Assembly: GCF_030315685.1 (NCBI RefSeq)
Contig: NZ_JASXSI010000002.1
Coordinates: 186,001-250,000, forward strand
Reading direction: 5' to 3'
Source: Gordonia sp. ABSL11-1
GTDB lineage: Bacteria > Actinomycetota > Actinomycetes > Mycobacteriales > Mycobacteriaceae
Length of the DNA stretch: 64,000 nt
Of this stretch, positions 25,415-35,345 are shown piece by piece. Position 1 is the stretch's first letter; each line of letters starts with the position of its first letter. The position numbers and the translations under genes are program-made. The notes beneath the pieces were generated by a model. The model ran no database searches, had not been told where the DNA came from, and was given only the letters and a program-made list of their open reading frames with translations.

Positions 25415-26695
25415 ATGGCGCGAATCGGAGACGGTGGCGATCTGTTGAAGTGCTCTTTCTGCGGAAAGAGTCAGAAGCAGGTCAAGAAGCTGATCGCCGG
25501 TCCCGGCGTGTACATCTGCGACGAGTGCATCGACCTGTGCAACGAGATCATCGAAGAGGAGCTCGCCGAGAACGGCGACGTGAAACTCGACGAGCTGCCC
25601 AAGCCGATGGAGATCCGCGACTTCCTCGAGAACTACGTCATCGGGCAGGACACCGCCAAGCGCACACTCGCTGTGGCCGTCTACAACCACTACAAGCGCA
25701 TCCAGGCAGGGGAGAAGAAGGACTCGCGCAGCGGCGAGACCGTCGAACTCGCCAAGTCGAACATCCTGATGCTCGGACCCACCGGCTGCGGCAAGACCTA
25801 CCTCGCACAGACGCTGGCCAAGATGCTCAACGTGCCCTTCGCCATTGCCGACGCCACGGCACTGACCGAAGCCGGCTACGTCGGTGAGGACGTCGAGAAC
25901 ATCCTCCTCAAGCTGATCCAGGCGGCCGACTACGACGTCAAGCGTGCGGAGACCGGCATCATCTACATCGACGAGGTCGACAAGATCGCGCGCAAGAGCG
26001 AGAACCCGTCGATCACCCGCGACGTCTCCGGAGAAGGAGTTCAGCAGGCTCTGCTGAAGATCCTCGAGGGCACGCAGGCGTCGGTGCCGCCGCAGGGTGG
26101 TCGTAAGCACCCGCATCAGGAGTTCATCCAGATCGACACCACCAACGTGCTGTTCATCGTCGCGGGTGCGTTCGCCGGGCTGGAGAAGATCGTCTCCGAA
26201 CGGATCGGCAAGCGCGGCATCGGCTTCGGCAACGAGGTCACCAGCCGCGACGAGGTCGACACCACCGACCACTTTGCCGAGGTCATGCCCGAGGACCTCA
26301 TCAAGTTCGGCCTGATCCCCGAGTTCATCGGCCGCCTGCCGGTCGTCGCATCGGTGACCAACCTGGACAAGGAATCGCTCGTCAGCATCCTGTCGGAGCC
26401 GAAGAACGCCTTGGTGAAGCAATACACCAAGCTGTTCGAGATGGACAACGTCGAACTCGAGTTCGCCCATGACGCCCTCGAGGCCATCGCCGATCAGGCC
26501 ATCCACCGCGGTACAGGAGCGCGAGGACTGCGGGCCATCATGGAAGAGGTCCTGTTGCCGGTGATGTACGACATCCCGAGCCGCGACGACGTCGAGAAGG
26601 TCGTCGTCACCGGAGAGACGGTGCGCGACAACGTCCTTCCGACCATCGTGCCTCGCAAGGACAGCCGCGACGAACGGCGCGACAAGACCGCCTGA
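25415..26695 (+). CDS. clpX: Clp protease ATP-binding subunit ClpX
   Basis: This 426-residue AAA+ unfoldase, the same length as the M. tuberculosis protein, feeds substrates to ClpP1P2. It has the N-terminal C4 zinc-binding domain ('[15 protein letters not shown]' to 'CDECIDLC'), Walker A '[15 protein letters not shown]', Walker B '[10 protein letters not shown]', and 'RGIGFGNEV' near the ClpP loop. AAGGAAGG lies ~10 nt upstream of the ATG. It ends just before a hairpin convergent with the oxidoreductase gene. Confidence 0.97.
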   Translation: MARIGDGGDLLKCSFCGKSQKQVKKLIAGPGVYICDECIDLCNEIIEEELAENGDVKLDELPKPMEIRDFLENYVIGQDTAKRTLAVAVYNHYKRIQAGEKKDSRSGETVELAKSNILMLGPTGCGKTYLAQTLAKMLNVPFAIADATALTEAGYVGEDVENILLKLIQAADYDVKRAETGIIYIDEVDKIARKSENPSITRDVSGEGVQQALLKILEGTQASVPPQGGRKHPHQEFIQIDTTNVLFIVAGAFAGLEKIVSERIGKRGIGFGNEVTSRDEVDTTDHFAEVMPEDLIKFGLIPEFIGRLPVVASVTNLDKESLVSILSEPKNALVKQYTKLFEMDNVELEFAHDALEAIADQAIHRGTGARGLRAIMEEVLLPVMYDIPSRDDVEKVVVTGETVRDNVLPTIVPRKDSRDERRDKTA

Positions 26696-26716
26696 CCCGG
26701 GCATCGTAGACACGCC

Positions 26717-26751
26717 AATCCCGGCCATACTCACGCGGTGTGGCCGGGATT
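26717..26751. terminator. Hairpin between clpX and the convergent oxidoreductase gene
   Basis: AATCCCGGCCA (26717-26727) pairs with TGGCCGGGATT (26741-26751). The 11-bp stem lies 21 bp after the clpX stop and 28 bp from the stop of the convergent gene. Confidence 0.75.
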
Positions 26752-26779
26752 CTCGTCTGATCGGCCCAGGTGGGTGCGC

Positions 26780-29152
26780 CTACGTGGTGGCCGGTTCGAG
26801 CCGGATCACCACCGCCTTCGACACCGGGGTGTTGGAGTCCTTCGCCACCGACCCCAGCGGCACCAGCGGGTTCGTCTCCGGGTAATACGCGGCGGCGTTT
26901 CCGCGAGGCGTCGAATACTCGACGATCTCGAAACCGGTCACCCGCCGTTCCTCGATACGATCTGGCCCGCTCGCTTCGCTCCCGGCGCCGGCGCGATTCG
27001 GCCCGCTCGCTTCGCTCCCGGCGCCGGCGAACTCCGAGATGATGTCGACCTGCTGGCCCGCCCGCAATCCGAAGGCGGTGATGTCGGCAGGGTTCATCAT
27101 GATGACCCGACGATTGCCCTTGATGCCCCGGTAACGATCGTCGTGGCCGTAGATCGTCGTGTTGTACTGATCATGGCTTCGAAGCGTCTGCAGGATCAGC
27201 CGCCCCTCCGGCACCTCCACCCACTCCAGTGGGTTGACCGCGAAGTTCGCGCGTCGATTCGGTGTCGTGAACTCGCGGAGATCCCGCGGAGGGTGCGGTA
27301 AAACGAACCCGTCGGACATCCGTACCCGGATGTTGAAATTCTCGAAACCGGGGATCACGCGAGAGATGTGATCGCGGATCGCGTCGTAGTCGCCCCGTAG
27401 CCGCTGCCAGGGCACGGCGTGGTCGGCCCCGAGCACAGCGGTGGCGAGGTCGCAGACGATCGCGACCTCACTGCGCAACTCCGACGACGCCGGCGGCAAC
27501 GACCCGCGCGACAGGTGGACCACCGACATCGAGTCCTCGACCGAGACCTGCTGGGCCACACCGCCGATCACGTCCTTGTCGGTCCGTCCCAAGGTGGGCA
27601 GGATCAACGCCGCACGGCCTGTCGCGACATGCGACTCGTTCAGTTTGGTGCTGATCTGCACGGTCAGGGCGCACCGTGCCAAGGCCGTCCGCGTGGCCTC
27701 CGTATCCGGTGTCGCGGCGACGAAGTTCCCGCCCATCGCGACGAACAACCGGACCTCGCCCCTGGCCATCGCGCCGATCGACGCGACCGTGTCGAAGCCG
27801 TGCTCGCGTGGGCTGACGATGCCGAACTCGGCGTCCTGAGCGGCGAGGAACGACTCGGGCATCTTCTCGAAGATGCCCATGGTGCGGTCGCCCTGGACAT
27901 TGGAATGTCCGCGCACCGGACACAATCCGGCGCCCGGCTTGCCGATCATGCCGCGCAACAGCAGCACGTTGGTGCCCTCACCGATCGTGGCCACCGCGTG
28001 CCGATGCTGCGTCAGCCCCATCGCCCAGCACAGCACGATCCGCTCCGACCGCGCGACCGCATCGGCGAGGTCGGCGATCGCCTCGTAGGTGAGTCCCGTG
28101 GCGGCGAGGATGTCGGCGAAGTCGACGTCCTCGAGGAGCCGGAGGTAGTCGTCGACGCCGGCGCAGCGCTCGTCGAGGAAGTCCCGGTCGAACACGGTTC
28201 CGGGCGCGGCGCGCTCGGCGTCGAGTAACAGGCGGGCGACACCGCGGAACAGCGCCATGTCGCCGCCGAGACGGATTTGGAGGAACTCGTCGGTGAGTTT
28301 GACGCCGTGCCCGACGACGCCGCCGACCTTCTGCGGGTCCTTGAACCGCATCAGTCCCGCCTCGGGCAGCGGGTTGATGGCGACGATCCGGGCGCCGTTG
28401 TGCTTGGCCTTCTCCAGGGTGGAGAGCATCCGCGGGTGGTTGGTCCCCGGATTCTGACCCGCGATGATGATCAGGTCGGCGGCCTCGAGATCGGGCACGG
28501 TGACCGATCCCTTGCCGATGCCGATCGAGGCGCCCAGGGCCGCTCCCGACGACTCGTGACACATGTTGGAGCAGTCCGGGAGATTGTTGGTGCCGACGCT
28601 GCGCGCGAACAACTGATACACGAACGCGGCCTCGTTGCTCGTTCGGCCCGAGGTGTAGAAGACCGCCTCGTCCGGTGACGACATCGCGGCGAACTCGTCG
28701 GCGATGATCCTGTCCGCCTGGGCCCAGGTCACGGGACGATAGTGGGTGTCCCCGGGGGCCAGATAGACCGGATGAGTGAGCCGGCCCTGCTGCGACAGCC
28801 AGTAGCCGGACCTCTCCCGCAGGTCGTCGACCGAGTGCGTGGCGAAGAACTCGGGTGTCACCCGCCGCTTGGTCGCCTCCTCGGCGACGGCCTTGGCGCC
28901 GTTCTCGCAGAACTCGGCATGCTTGCGGTGACCCGGGGTCTCGGGCCAGGCGCATCCGGGGCAGTCGAAACCGTCGCGCTGATTGAGCTTACTCAGCGTG
29001 CGGGCCGTGCGCAGCGGCCCCATCTGTTCCATCCCGCGCGCGAGTGCGACCGCGACCGCCGGGACACCCGCCGCGTATTCCTTCACATGGCCGACGTGGA
29101 CGTCGTCCGGTTCGGTGATGGGTGTTTCGTCGCGGGGCGGCACAGAACTCAT
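26780..29152 (-). CDS. Molybdopterin oxidoreductase alpha subunit, YdeP/FdhF-like
   Basis: This 790-residue DMSO-reductase-family protein has the YdeP layout: 'DCPGCAWPE' near residue 62 instead of a full four-Cys Fe-S motif, 'YTSGRTSNEAAF', 'DCSNMCHESSG' near 195, 'AGQNPGTNHPRM', and a C-terminal cofactor-binding domain. It may act as a formate dehydrogenase-like enzyme; no beta subunit is nearby. I chose ATG 29152 ('MSSVPPRDE'); the frame extends to 29203. Residues ~705-729 are an in-frame tandem duplication made by a dispersed repeat inserted in the cofactor domain. It diverges from mobA, whose product completes the cofactor. Confidence 0.88.
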   Translation of the reverse strand: MSSVPPRDETPITEPDDVHVGHVKEYAAGVPAVAVALARGMEQMGPLRTARTLSKLNQRDGFDCPGCAWPETPGHRKHAEFCENGAKAVAEEATKRRVTPEFFATHSVDDLRERSGYWLSQQGRLTHPVYLAPGDTHYRPVTWAQADRIIADEFAAMSSPDEAVFYTSGRTSNEAAFVYQLFARSVGTNNLPDCSNMCHESSGAALGASIGIGKGSVTVPDLEAADLIIIAGQNPGTNHPRMLSTLEKAKHNGARIVAINPLPEAGLMRFKDPQKVGGVVGHGVKLTDEFLQIRLGGDMALFRGVARLLLDAERAAPGTVFDRDFLDERCAGVDDYLRLLEDVDFADILAATGLTYEAIADLADAVARSERIVLCWAMGLTQHRHAVATIGEGTNVLLLRGMIGKPGAGLCPVRGHSNVQGDRTMGIFEKMPESFLAAQDAEFGIVSPREHGFDTVASIGAMARGEVRLFVAMGGNFVAATPDTEATRTALARCALTVQISTKLNESHVATGRAALILPTLGRTDKDVIGGVAQQVSVEDSMSVVHLSRGSLPPASSELRSEVAIVCDLATAVLGADHAVPWQRLRGDYDAIRDHISRVIPGFENFNIRVRMSDGFVLPHPPRDLREFTTPNRRANFAVNPLEWVEVPEGRLILQTLRSHDQYNTTIYGHDDRYRGIKGNRRVIMMNPADITAFGLRAGQQVDIISEFAGAGSEASGPNRAGAGSEASGPDRIEERRVTGFEIVEYSTPRGNAAAYYPETNPLVPLGSVAKDSNTPVSKAVVIRLEPATT
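26964..27029. repeat. Dispersed GC-rich repeat, copy B: two tandem units inside the oxidoreductase gene
   Basis: Unit 1 starts at 26964 and unit 2 at 27000, a period of 36 bp (12 codons). The first 30 bp of the two units are identical and begin GGCCCGCTCGCTTCGCTCCC. On the coding strand they give 'GAGSEASGPNRA' then 'GAGSEASGPDR'. Related sequence is at 7581 and, inverted, at 31699. Confidence 0.8.
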
Positions 29153-29201
29153 ATCCCCATCTTGCCCCCAGACGCCACGGCCTTCACAGAGACTGGTTCC
29201 C

Positions 29202-29810
29202 ATGGCGCAACAGCATGCAGGTCAGCAGGTGGCGGGAATCGTGCTCGCGGGCGGTCGTTCCCGTCGGATGGGGCAGGACAAGGCGGCGTTGGACTGGGAG
29301 GGCGAACCCATGCTCGCCCGGGTCGTGCGGGTCGTCGGGGAACGGTGCCAACCCGTGTTCGTCGTCGCGCCCGAGGAGTCGGCGGCCTATCGCACACTGT
29401 TCGGCAGCGGCGGCCCGGAGGCCCGCTGGGTCACCGACGAGGCGCCGGGAACCGGACCCCTCGGCGGCCTCGCCGTCGGGTTGTCGCGCGCGTCCGCGGC
29501 CGGGGCGCAGTGGGCGTTCGTGTGCGCCACGGACATGCCGCTGATCACGGCGGAACTGATCGACGAGTTGCTGCGTGGGGTCACGGAGTCGACGCAGGCG
29601 GTCATCGCGACAGATGCCCACCGTGACCATCCGATGGCCGGGGTGTACCGAACCGATGCGGCCACCGTCGTCGGGGAGCTGACCGCCTCGGGAGAGCGGA
29701 GGATGCTCGCCGCGCTCGACGCACTGATGACCCACCGGGTGGCCGTCAGCGACGTCAACTGGCTCACGAACGTCAACGCGCCGGAGGACGTCCACCGCCT
29801 GCGCGTCTGA
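29202..29810 (+). CDS. mobA: Molybdenum cofactor guanylyltransferase
   Basis: This 202-residue enzyme attaches GMP to molybdopterin. The N-terminal nucleotide-binding signature 'GIVLAGGRSRRMGQDKAAL' is intact, followed by 'GPLGGLAVGL', 'CATDMPLI' and 'HPMAGVY', as in MobA. Length matches M. tuberculosis Rv2453c (201). The ATG at 29202 lies 49 bp from the divergent oxidoreductase start, which is a likely client of this cofactor. Confidence 0.93.
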   Translation: MAQQHAGQQVAGIVLAGGRSRRMGQDKAALDWEGEPMLARVVRVVGERCQPVFVVAPEESAAYRTLFGSGGPEARWVTDEAPGTGPLGGLAVGLSRASAAGAQWAFVCATDMPLITAELIDELLRGVTESTQAVIATDAHRDHPMAGVYRTDAATVVGELTASGERRMLAALDALMTHRVAVSDVNWLTNVNAPEDVHRLRV

Positions 29811-29871
29811 GCTCGCCCGGGACGTGCGTCGGCAAAGCCGTCCGGGCTGCAGTCGGGCGCGGCCCGTTCCC

Positions 29872-29877
29872 TAAGAT
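29872..29877 (+). promoter_or_regulatory. -10 box of a probable leaderless valS message
   Basis: TAAGAT is followed by 6 nt and then the GTG at 29884. No Shine-Dalgarno sequence lies between. Transcription would start at or next to the GTG. Confidence 0.55.
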
Positions 29878-29883
29878 TGTGGG

Positions 29884-32800
29884 GTGATGACACCCGACCC
29901 CACCCGCGAGCTGCCGAAGTCCTGGGATCCCGCCGAGCACGAGTCCCGGCTCTATCAGGGCTGGGTGGACGCCGGATACTTCACGGCCGACGCATCGAGT
30001 GACAAGCCCGCGTTCTCGATCGTGATCCCGCCGCCCAACGTGAACGGTTCACTGCACATGGGCCACGCCTATGAGCACGTCCTGATGGACGCGCTGTCGC
30101 GCCGGCGGCGCATGCAGGGCTACGAGGTGCTCTGGCTGCCGGGTATGGATCATGCGGCGATCGCGATGCAGACGATGGTCGAGCGCAAGCTGGCCGCCGA
30201 GGGACTCACCCGCGACGACCTCGGCCGCGAGGCGTTCATCGAACGCGTCTGGGTGGAGAAGGCGGAGATCGGCGACAACATCGGCACGCAGATGCGTCGG
30301 CTCGGCGACGGCGTCGACTGGTCGCGTGAGCGATTCACCATGGACGACGGACTGTCCCGCGCGGTGCAGACCGTCTTCAAACAGATGTACGACGACGGTC
30401 TGATCTATCGGGCCGAACGGTTGGTCAACTGGTCGCCGGTCCTCAAGACCGCGATCAGCGACATCGAGGTCAGCTACGCCGACGTCGAAGGCGAGCTGGT
30501 CAGCTTCCGGTACGGCAGTCTCGACGATGCCGAACCGCATATCGTCGTCGCCACGACACGCCTCGAGACGATGCTCGGGGACACCGCCATCGCGGTCCAC
30601 CCCGACGACGAGCGCTACGCCCATCTGATCGGGACCGAGCTCGCGCATCCGTTCGTCGACCGTCTGATCCCCGTCATCGCCGACGACTACGTCGACCCCG
30701 AATTCGGTAGTGGCGCAGTCAAGATCACCCCGGCGCACGATCCGAACGACTTCGCGATCGGGCAGCGCCACGACCTGCCCATGCCGACGATCATGGACGA
30801 CGAGGCCCGCATCGCCGACACCGGTACGCAGTTCGACGGGATGGACCGCTTCGAGGCGCGCGCCAAGGTCCGCGAGGCGCTCGCAGAACAGGGCCGCATC
30901 ATCAAGGAGGTGCGTCCGTACCTGCACAGTGTCGGCCACTCCGAGCGCACCGGCGAGCCGATCGAACCCCGGCTGTCGATGCAGTGGTGGGTGAAGGTCG
31001 AATCTCTTGCCAAGGCCGCGGGCGACGCGGTTCGCAACGGCGACACCGTGATCCACCCCGCGTCGATGGAGCCGCGCTGGTTCGGCTGGGTCGACAACAT
31101 GTACGACTGGTGCATCTCACGTCAGCTGTGGTGGGGCCACCGGATCCCGATCTGGTACGGCCCCGACGGTGAGATCGTCTGTGCCGGGCCCGATGACGAC
31201 ATCCCCGAGGGCTACGTGCAGGAGACCGACGTCCTCGACACCTGGTTCTCGTCCGGACTGTGGCCCTTCTCCACCCTCGGATGGCCCGACAAGACCGATG
31301 ACCTGGCGAAGTTCTATCCGACCTCGGTGCTCGTGACCGGCTACGACATCCTGTTCTTCTGGGTGGCCCGGATGATGATGTTCGGCACCTACGTCGCGCC
31401 CCAGTTCGGTGAGGACGGGTCCGGCGACGACAAGAAGGTCCCGTTCCACAACCTGTTCCTGCACGGCCTGGTCCGCGACGAGCACGGGCGCAAGATGTCG
31501 AAGTCGAAGGGTAACGGGATCGATCCGTTGGACTGGGTCGAGCGGTTCGGTGCCGACGCCCTACGGTTCACCCTGGCGCGCGGCGCCAACCCGGGCAGCG
31601 ACATCTCGGTCGGCGAGGACCATGCCCAGTCGTCACGCAACTTCGCCACCAAGCTCTTCAACGCGACCAAGTTCGCGATGATGAATGGTGCTGTGGTGCC
31701 GGGAGCGGAGCGAGCGGGCCACGTGGGTGCTGTGGTGGCGGGAGGGGAGCGAGCCGGGGAGTTGCCGGATCGGGCGTCGCTCACCGAGGCGGATCGCTGG
31801 ATCCTGGATCGCCTGGACGAGGTCCTGGCCGACGCCGACGCCGGATACGAGGCGTACGAGTTCTCCAAGGCCTGCGAGGCGCTGTATCACTTCGCCTGGG
31901 ACGAGGTCTGTGACTGGTATCTCGAACTCGCGAAGGTTCAGTACGCCGAGAACGACGAGGCCCGTTCACGATCCACCTCGCTGGTACTCGGGACCGTCCT
32001 CGACGCCCTGCTGCGACTGCTGCATCCGGTGATGCCGTTCGTCACCGAGGTTCTGTGGACCGCGCTGACCGGAAAGGAGTCGGTGGTGGTGGCCGACTGG
32101 CCACAGCGCGGCGACGCGACCGCCGATCCGGCGGCCGCCCGGCACATCGACGATCTGCAGCGTCTGATCACCGAGGTCCGCCGGTTCCGAAGCGACCAGG
32201 GACTCAAGCCGGGACAGCGCGTCGAGGCCGAGATCGATGGACTCGACGTCGCGGGTCTGGCCCCGTCGCGCGCCTATCTCGACTCCTTGGCACGGCTCGA
32301 ACCGGCCGGTGAGTCGTTCGCGGCCACGGCGACCATCGACGTGCGGCTGTCGTCGGCGACGGTGACCGTCCGCATCGACACCTCCGGCACGGTCGATGTC
32401 GAGGCCGAGCGCAAACGACTGGCCAAGGACCTCGCGGCCGCGGAGAAGGAATTGGCCGGCACCACGGCCAAACTCGGCAACGAGCAGTTCCTGTCGAAAG
32501 CGCCCGACCACGTCGTCGCGAAAATCCGCGACCGCCGGCAGGTGGCCACCGAGGAGGTCGAACGGCTCGGCGCCGCCCTCAACCGCACTGAGCGGCTCGT
32601 GAGCCGGCGCGACACCGGGCACGGCAGTGCCGACGATGAGGAGGTCGACGCGCTCGACCGCGACCACCTCGGCGATGATCCCGGAGATCGCGACGAGTTC
32701 GACGTCGATCCGCTCGGCGCCGCGCCGCTGCCCACCGACCTCGGGTCGCTGCTGGCAGGTCGTGGCGGTGCCCCCGATGACCTCTACGCCGACGATGCCG

Positions 32801-34287
32801 CCGACGAGGAGGGCTACGGCGACCCCTACGACGACGCTGACGGAGACGGGTCGTCCGTCGGCGACCCGTCGTCGGCGGCGGTGGCGGCCCCACGCGATGA
32901 CGCCGCCACCCTCGCCGAACTCGCCGAGCTCGAGGCCGAGCTCGACACGCGCTGGCCTGAGACGCGGATCGAACCGTCCCTGACGCGCATCGCGGCACTC
33001 ATGGACCTGCTCGGGTCGCCGCAGCACGGGTACCCGGCGATCCACATCGCCGGGACCAACGGCAAGACGTCGGTCTCGCGGATGATCGACGCGCTGCTCA
33101 CCTCCCTGCACCGTCGGACCGGCCGGATCACCAGCCCGCATCTGCAGCGGGTCACCGAGCGGATCTCGGTGGACGACCGGCCGATCAGTGCCCGCACCTA
33201 TATCGACACCTACCGCGAGCTCGAACCCTTCATCACGATGGTGGACGACTCGTCGACCGCATCCGGTGGCCCGCGCATGAGCAAGTTCGAGGTGCTCATC
33301 GCGATGTCGTATGCGGTGTTCGCCGAGGCGCCGGTGGATGTCGCGGTGGTGGAGACGGGGATGGGTGGTCGCTGGGACGCCACCAACGTCGTCGACGCCA
33401 CCGTCGCCGTGATCACGCCGATCGCGATGGACCACGCCGACTACCTCGGTGACACGCTCGGTGCGATCGCGGCGGAGAAGGCCGGGATCATCAAGAAGGC
33501 GAACGCCGACGACCTCGTCGTGACCGACCCGGTCACCATCATCGCGGTGCAGGAGCCCGAGGTGATGGACGTGTTGCTGAGGCAGACGGTCGAGTCGGAC
33601 ACCGTTGTCGCGCGCCAGGATTCGGAGTTCGCCGTTCTCGAGTCGGTGACCGCCGTCGGTGGGCAGATGCTCCGGCTGCAGGGACTCGGCGGTGTGTATG
33701 ACGAGATCTACCTCCCGCTACACGGAGCGCACCAGGCATCCAACGCCGTGCTCGCGCTCGCGGCGGTGGAGGCGTTCTTCGGTGCCGGAGCCGATCGCCA
33801 GCTCGACGTCGAGGCGGTCCGGGCGGGTTTCGCGTCGGTGTCGAGTCCGGGCCGGCTGGAACGGGTGCGCAGCGCACCCACCGTCTTCATCGATGCCGCC
33901 CACAACCCGCATGGCGGTGCGGCTCTGGCGCAGGCGCTCACCGAGGAATTCGACTTCCGTCGGCTCGTCGGCGTGATCGGCATGCTGGGCGACAAGGACG
34001 CCGAAGGTTTCCTGGAGGCCGTCGAGCCGGTGTTCGACGAGATCGTGCTGACCAACAACGGTTCACCGCGTGCACTCGACACCGAGGCGCTCGCGGAGAT
34101 CGCGCGACCGGTCTTCGGCGAGGATCGGGTGACCGTCACACCGTTTCTGCCGGACGCGGTGGAGACCGCGATCGGGGCCGCCGAACAGTCCGACGGCGAA
34201 CCCGTCTCGGGGGCCGGGGTGGTGATCACCGGATCGGTGGTCACCGCCGGCGCCGCCCGCACCCTGTTCGGCAAGGAGCCCACATGA
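29884..34287 (+). CDS. valS-folC: Valyl-tRNA synthetase continuous in frame with folylpolyglutamate/dihydrofolate synthase
   Basis: One 1467-codon frame encodes two normally separate proteins. Residues ~1-900 are a class I valyl-tRNA synthetase: 'HMGHA' (HIGH) near 55, an editing domain, 'KMSKS' near 536, and a C-terminal coiled coil ending '[13 protein letters not shown]'. No stop follows. About 110 acidic residues lead into FolC from ~1010 ('[20 protein letters not shown]'), with the ATP loop '[13 protein letters not shown]' near 1056. In M. tuberculosis Rv2448c and Rv2447c are separate. It may be a true fusion, an indel, a sequence error, or two proteins with an internal GTG start at 32599. 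A dispersed repeat inserts ~26 residues at ~600-626. Start GTG 29884 (ATG 29887 is in frame). Confidence 0.72.
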   Translation: MMTPDPTRELPKSWDPAEHESRLYQGWVDAGYFTADASSDKPAFSIVIPPPNVNGSLHMGHAYEHVLMDALSRRRRMQGYEVLWLPGMDHAAIAMQTMVERKLAAEGLTRDDLGREAFIERVWVEKAEIGDNIGTQMRRLGDGVDWSRERFTMDDGLSRAVQTVFKQMYDDGLIYRAERLVNWSPVLKTAISDIEVSYADVEGELVSFRYGSLDDAEPHIVVATTRLETMLGDTAIAVHPDDERYAHLIGTELAHPFVDRLIPVIADDYVDPEFGSGAVKITPAHDPNDFAIGQRHDLPMPTIMDDEARIADTGTQFDGMDRFEARAKVREALAEQGRIIKEVRPYLHSVGHSERTGEPIEPRLSMQWWVKVESLAKAAGDAVRNGDTVIHPASMEPRWFGWVDNMYDWCISRQLWWGHRIPIWYGPDGEIVCAGPDDDIPEGYVQETDVLDTWFSSGLWPFSTLGWPDKTDDLAKFYPTSVLVTGYDILFFWVARMMMFGTYVAPQFGEDGSGDDKKVPFHNLFLHGLVRDEHGRKMSKSKGNGIDPLDWVERFGADALRFTLARGANPGSDISVGEDHAQSSRNFATKLFNATKFAMMNGAVVPGAERAGHVGAVVAGGERAGELPDRASLTEADRWILDRLDEVLADADAGYEAYEFSKACEALYHFAWDEVCDWYLELAKVQYAENDEARSRSTSLVLGTVLDALLRLLHPVMPFVTEVLWTALTGKESVVVADWPQRGDATADPAAARHIDDLQRLITEVRRFRSDQGLKPGQRVEAEIDGLDVAGLAPSRAYLDSLARLEPAGESFAATATIDVRLSSATVTVRIDTSGTVDVEAERKRLAKDLAAAEKELAGTTAKLGNEQFLSKAPDHVVAKIRDRRQVATEEVERLGAALNRTERLVSRRDTGHGSADDEEVDALDRDHLGDDPGDRDEFDVDPLGAAPLPTDLGSLLAGRGGAPDDLYADDAADEEGYGDPYDDADGDGSSVGDPSSAAVAAPRDDAATLAELAELEAELDTRWPETRIEPSLTRIAALMDLLGSPQHGYPAIHIAGTNGKTSVSRMIDALLTSLHRRTGRITSPHLQRVTERISVDDRPISARTYIDTYRELEPFITMVDDSSTASGGPRMSKFEVLIAMSYAVFAEAPVDVAVVETGMGGRWDATNVVDATVAVITPIAMDHADYLGDTLGAIAAEKAGIIKKANADDLVVTDPVTIIAVQEPEVMDVLLRQTVESDTVVARQDSEFAVLESVTAVGGQMLRLQGLGGVYDEIYLPLHGAHQASNAVLALAAVEAFFGAGADRQLDVEAVRAGFASVSSPGRLERVRSAPTVFIDAAHNPHGGAALAQALTEEFDFRRLVGVIGMLGDKDAEGFLEAVEPVFDEIVLTNNGSPRALDTEALAEIARPVFGEDRVTVTPFLPDAVETAIGAAEQSDGEPVSGAGVVITGSVVTAGAARTLFGKEPT
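31687..31764. repeat. Dispersed GC-rich repeat, copy C: two tandem units inside valS
   Basis: Two units with a 39-bp (13-codon) period begin at 31687 and 31726 with GGTGCTGTGG. They encode '[13 protein letters not shown]' and '[13 protein letters not shown]'. The core at 31699-31720 is the reverse complement of the first 22 bp of copies A and B with one mismatch to each, but it is read in a different frame. The insert falls between the catalytic core and the anticodon-binding domain. Confidence 0.78.
32599..34287 (+). CDS. folC: FolC as a possible separate product from an internal start
   Basis: If translated alone, FolC could begin at GTG 32599 ('[17 protein letters not shown]'), giving 562 residues; typical FolC is ~480-490. 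It adds glutamate to dihydropteroate and to folates. The catalytic part is complete: 'IAGTNGKTS', '[12 protein letters not shown]', '[11 protein letters not shown]' and 'DAAHNPHG'. The upstream sequence has only a weak GAGCGG. The first ~110 residues are acidic and low in complexity. A TGA at 32600-32602 in another frame overlaps this GTG, the GTGA pattern common between actinobacterial operon genes. That hints that valS once ended here. The downstream gene overlaps by ATGA. Confidence 0.55.
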   Translation: MSRRDTGHGSADDEEVDALDRDHLGDDPGDRDEFDVDPLGAAPLPTDLGSLLAGRGGAPDDLYADDAADEEGYGDPYDDADGDGSSVGDPSSAAVAAPRDDAATLAELAELEAELDTRWPETRIEPSLTRIAALMDLLGSPQHGYPAIHIAGTNGKTSVSRMIDALLTSLHRRTGRITSPHLQRVTERISVDDRPISARTYIDTYRELEPFITMVDDSSTASGGPRMSKFEVLIAMSYAVFAEAPVDVAVVETGMGGRWDATNVVDATVAVITPIAMDHADYLGDTLGAIAAEKAGIIKKANADDLVVTDPVTIIAVQEPEVMDVLLRQTVESDTVVARQDSEFAVLESVTAVGGQMLRLQGLGGVYDEIYLPLHGAHQASNAVLALAAVEAFFGAGADRQLDVEAVRAGFASVSSPGRLERVRSAPTVFIDAAHNPHGGAALAQALTEEFDFRRLVGVIGMLGDKDAEGFLEAVEPVFDEIVLTNNGSPRALDTEALAEIARPVFGEDRVTVTPFLPDAVETAIGAAEQSDGEPVSGAGVVITGSVVTAGAARTLFGKEPT

Positions 34288-34703
34288 GTGAACCGGTTCG
34301 CTACAGCCCGCCGGCCACCGATCCGTGGAAAGGCCTGCGGGGCGTCATGGCCGGGACGCTGATCCTCGAGGTCATCGTCCTCGGCCTGGCCTTCCCGATC
34401 GTCGCCAACATCGGGTCGGGACTGACGTGGCTGTCGGGTGGGTACCTGGGCCTGGTCGTGCTCGCGCACATCGTGGCCGCCGGCCTGCAGGGCCGTCCCT
34501 ACGCCCTGCGTCTCGACATCGGACTGCAGATCCTGGTCATCGCCGGTGGACTCCTGCACTGGTCCGTCGCGGTGATCGGTGTCATCTTCCTGTGCGTGTG
34601 GGTGTACATCGCCTACATCAAGCACGACGTCGAGGTCCGGATCTCCAAGGGCATGCTTCCCGGCCAGGAGCCGATCACCGACCGCGACTCGGCAGAGGAC
34701 TGA
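34284..34703 (+). CDS. DUF4233 membrane protein (Rv2446c-like)
   Basis: This 139-residue protein has about four transmembrane segments: '[19 protein letters not shown]', '[15 protein letters not shown]', '[15 protein letters not shown]' and '[18 protein letters not shown]'. Its ATG overlaps the folC stop by 4 bp, so it is coupled to folate synthesis genes, as in Rv2447c-Rv2446c. It could be a transporter-like or anchoring protein; function is unknown. Confidence 0.85.
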   Translation: MSEPVRYSPPATDPWKGLRGVMAGTLILEVIVLGLAFPIVANIGSGLTWLSGGYLGLVVLAHIVAAGLQGRPYALRLDIGLQILVIAGGLLHWSVAVIGVIFLCVWVYIAYIKHDVEVRISKGMLPGQEPITDRDSAED

Positions 34704-34867
34704 CCTGGCGGTTTCGGCAACGGCCACCCACGGTTCGTGTCCTGCAACAGCTGATGCCGGACTGTGACCCCCGAGCCCTCGCTTTCGGCTCCGCCTGACT
34801 GTGAGAATGTCGCTGCCGGGCTCGCTCGTATGGGTGATGCCTGCGCTGTGGAGTACATCCCCGTGAC

Positions 34868-35296
34868 GTGAGGAACCGCTTGTCTGTCATCCCGTGCCTT
34901 CGCCGCCCCTGGGCCACCGCCGCTCTCGCGCTGACCGTGATCGGTTCGTCGCTGGCCGCGGGTGTCGCGACCGCCGAACCTGCGGTCGAACCGTCGCAGC
35001 TTCCCGTGGCCGGTGCTCCGGTGCCGACAAGCGATGGTGAGTACAGCTACATCGCCACCCACGCGGTGACCCAGCGCGCCGCGACGATGAAGGCTCCCGA
35101 GGCGATCGCGTCGCTCCCGGTGCCGCAGCAGTACCGGCCGGCGAACCTCGCGCTCGCCGCGCAGTTCGACATCGCGCTGCAGAGCGCTCTGGCCGCGCCC
35201 GGCGGTTGCGTGCAGATCGTCGTCGACCCTCGGTCACGGTCGGGCAACCTGTTCAACTACGGCTTCTTCCCGGTCGTCGGCAAATACTGCCCGTGA
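34868..35296 (+). CDS. Secreted hypothetical protein
   Basis: This 142-residue protein has a signal peptide ('ATAALALTVIGSSLAAGVATAEP') and a mature part of ~105 residues with two Cys ('GGCVQIVVDP' and 'GKYCP') that could form a disulfide. I do not recognise the family. It sits between the DUF4233 gene and ndk with its own 164-bp upstream gap, where the M. tuberculosis order has no gene. No strong ribosome site precedes GTG 34868, so the start is uncertain. Confidence 0.65.
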   Translation: MRNRLSVIPCLRRPWATAALALTVIGSSLAAGVATAEPAVEPSQLPVAGAPVPTSDGEYSYIATHAVTQRAATMKAPEAIASLPVPQQYRPANLALAAQFDIALQSALAAPGGCVQIVVDPRSRSGNLFNYGFFPVVGKYCP

Positions 35297-35333
35297 GCGC
35301 CTGCTCCGCGATCGTGACCGCCCGTGGACTCGC

Positions 35334-35339
35334 TAAGGT
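35334..35339 (+). promoter_or_regulatory. -10 box of a probable leaderless ndk message
   Basis: TAAGGT is followed by 6 nt and the ndk GTG at 35346. No ribosome-binding site is present. Confidence 0.55.
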
Positions 35340-35345
35340 GTGCTC

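Noticed and set aside
34770..34840. CTCGCTTTCGGCTCCG and GGGCTCGCTC upstream of the secreted protein gene as a degenerate repeat copy
   Set aside because: Similarity to the repeat core is partial and broken; not strong enough to call.
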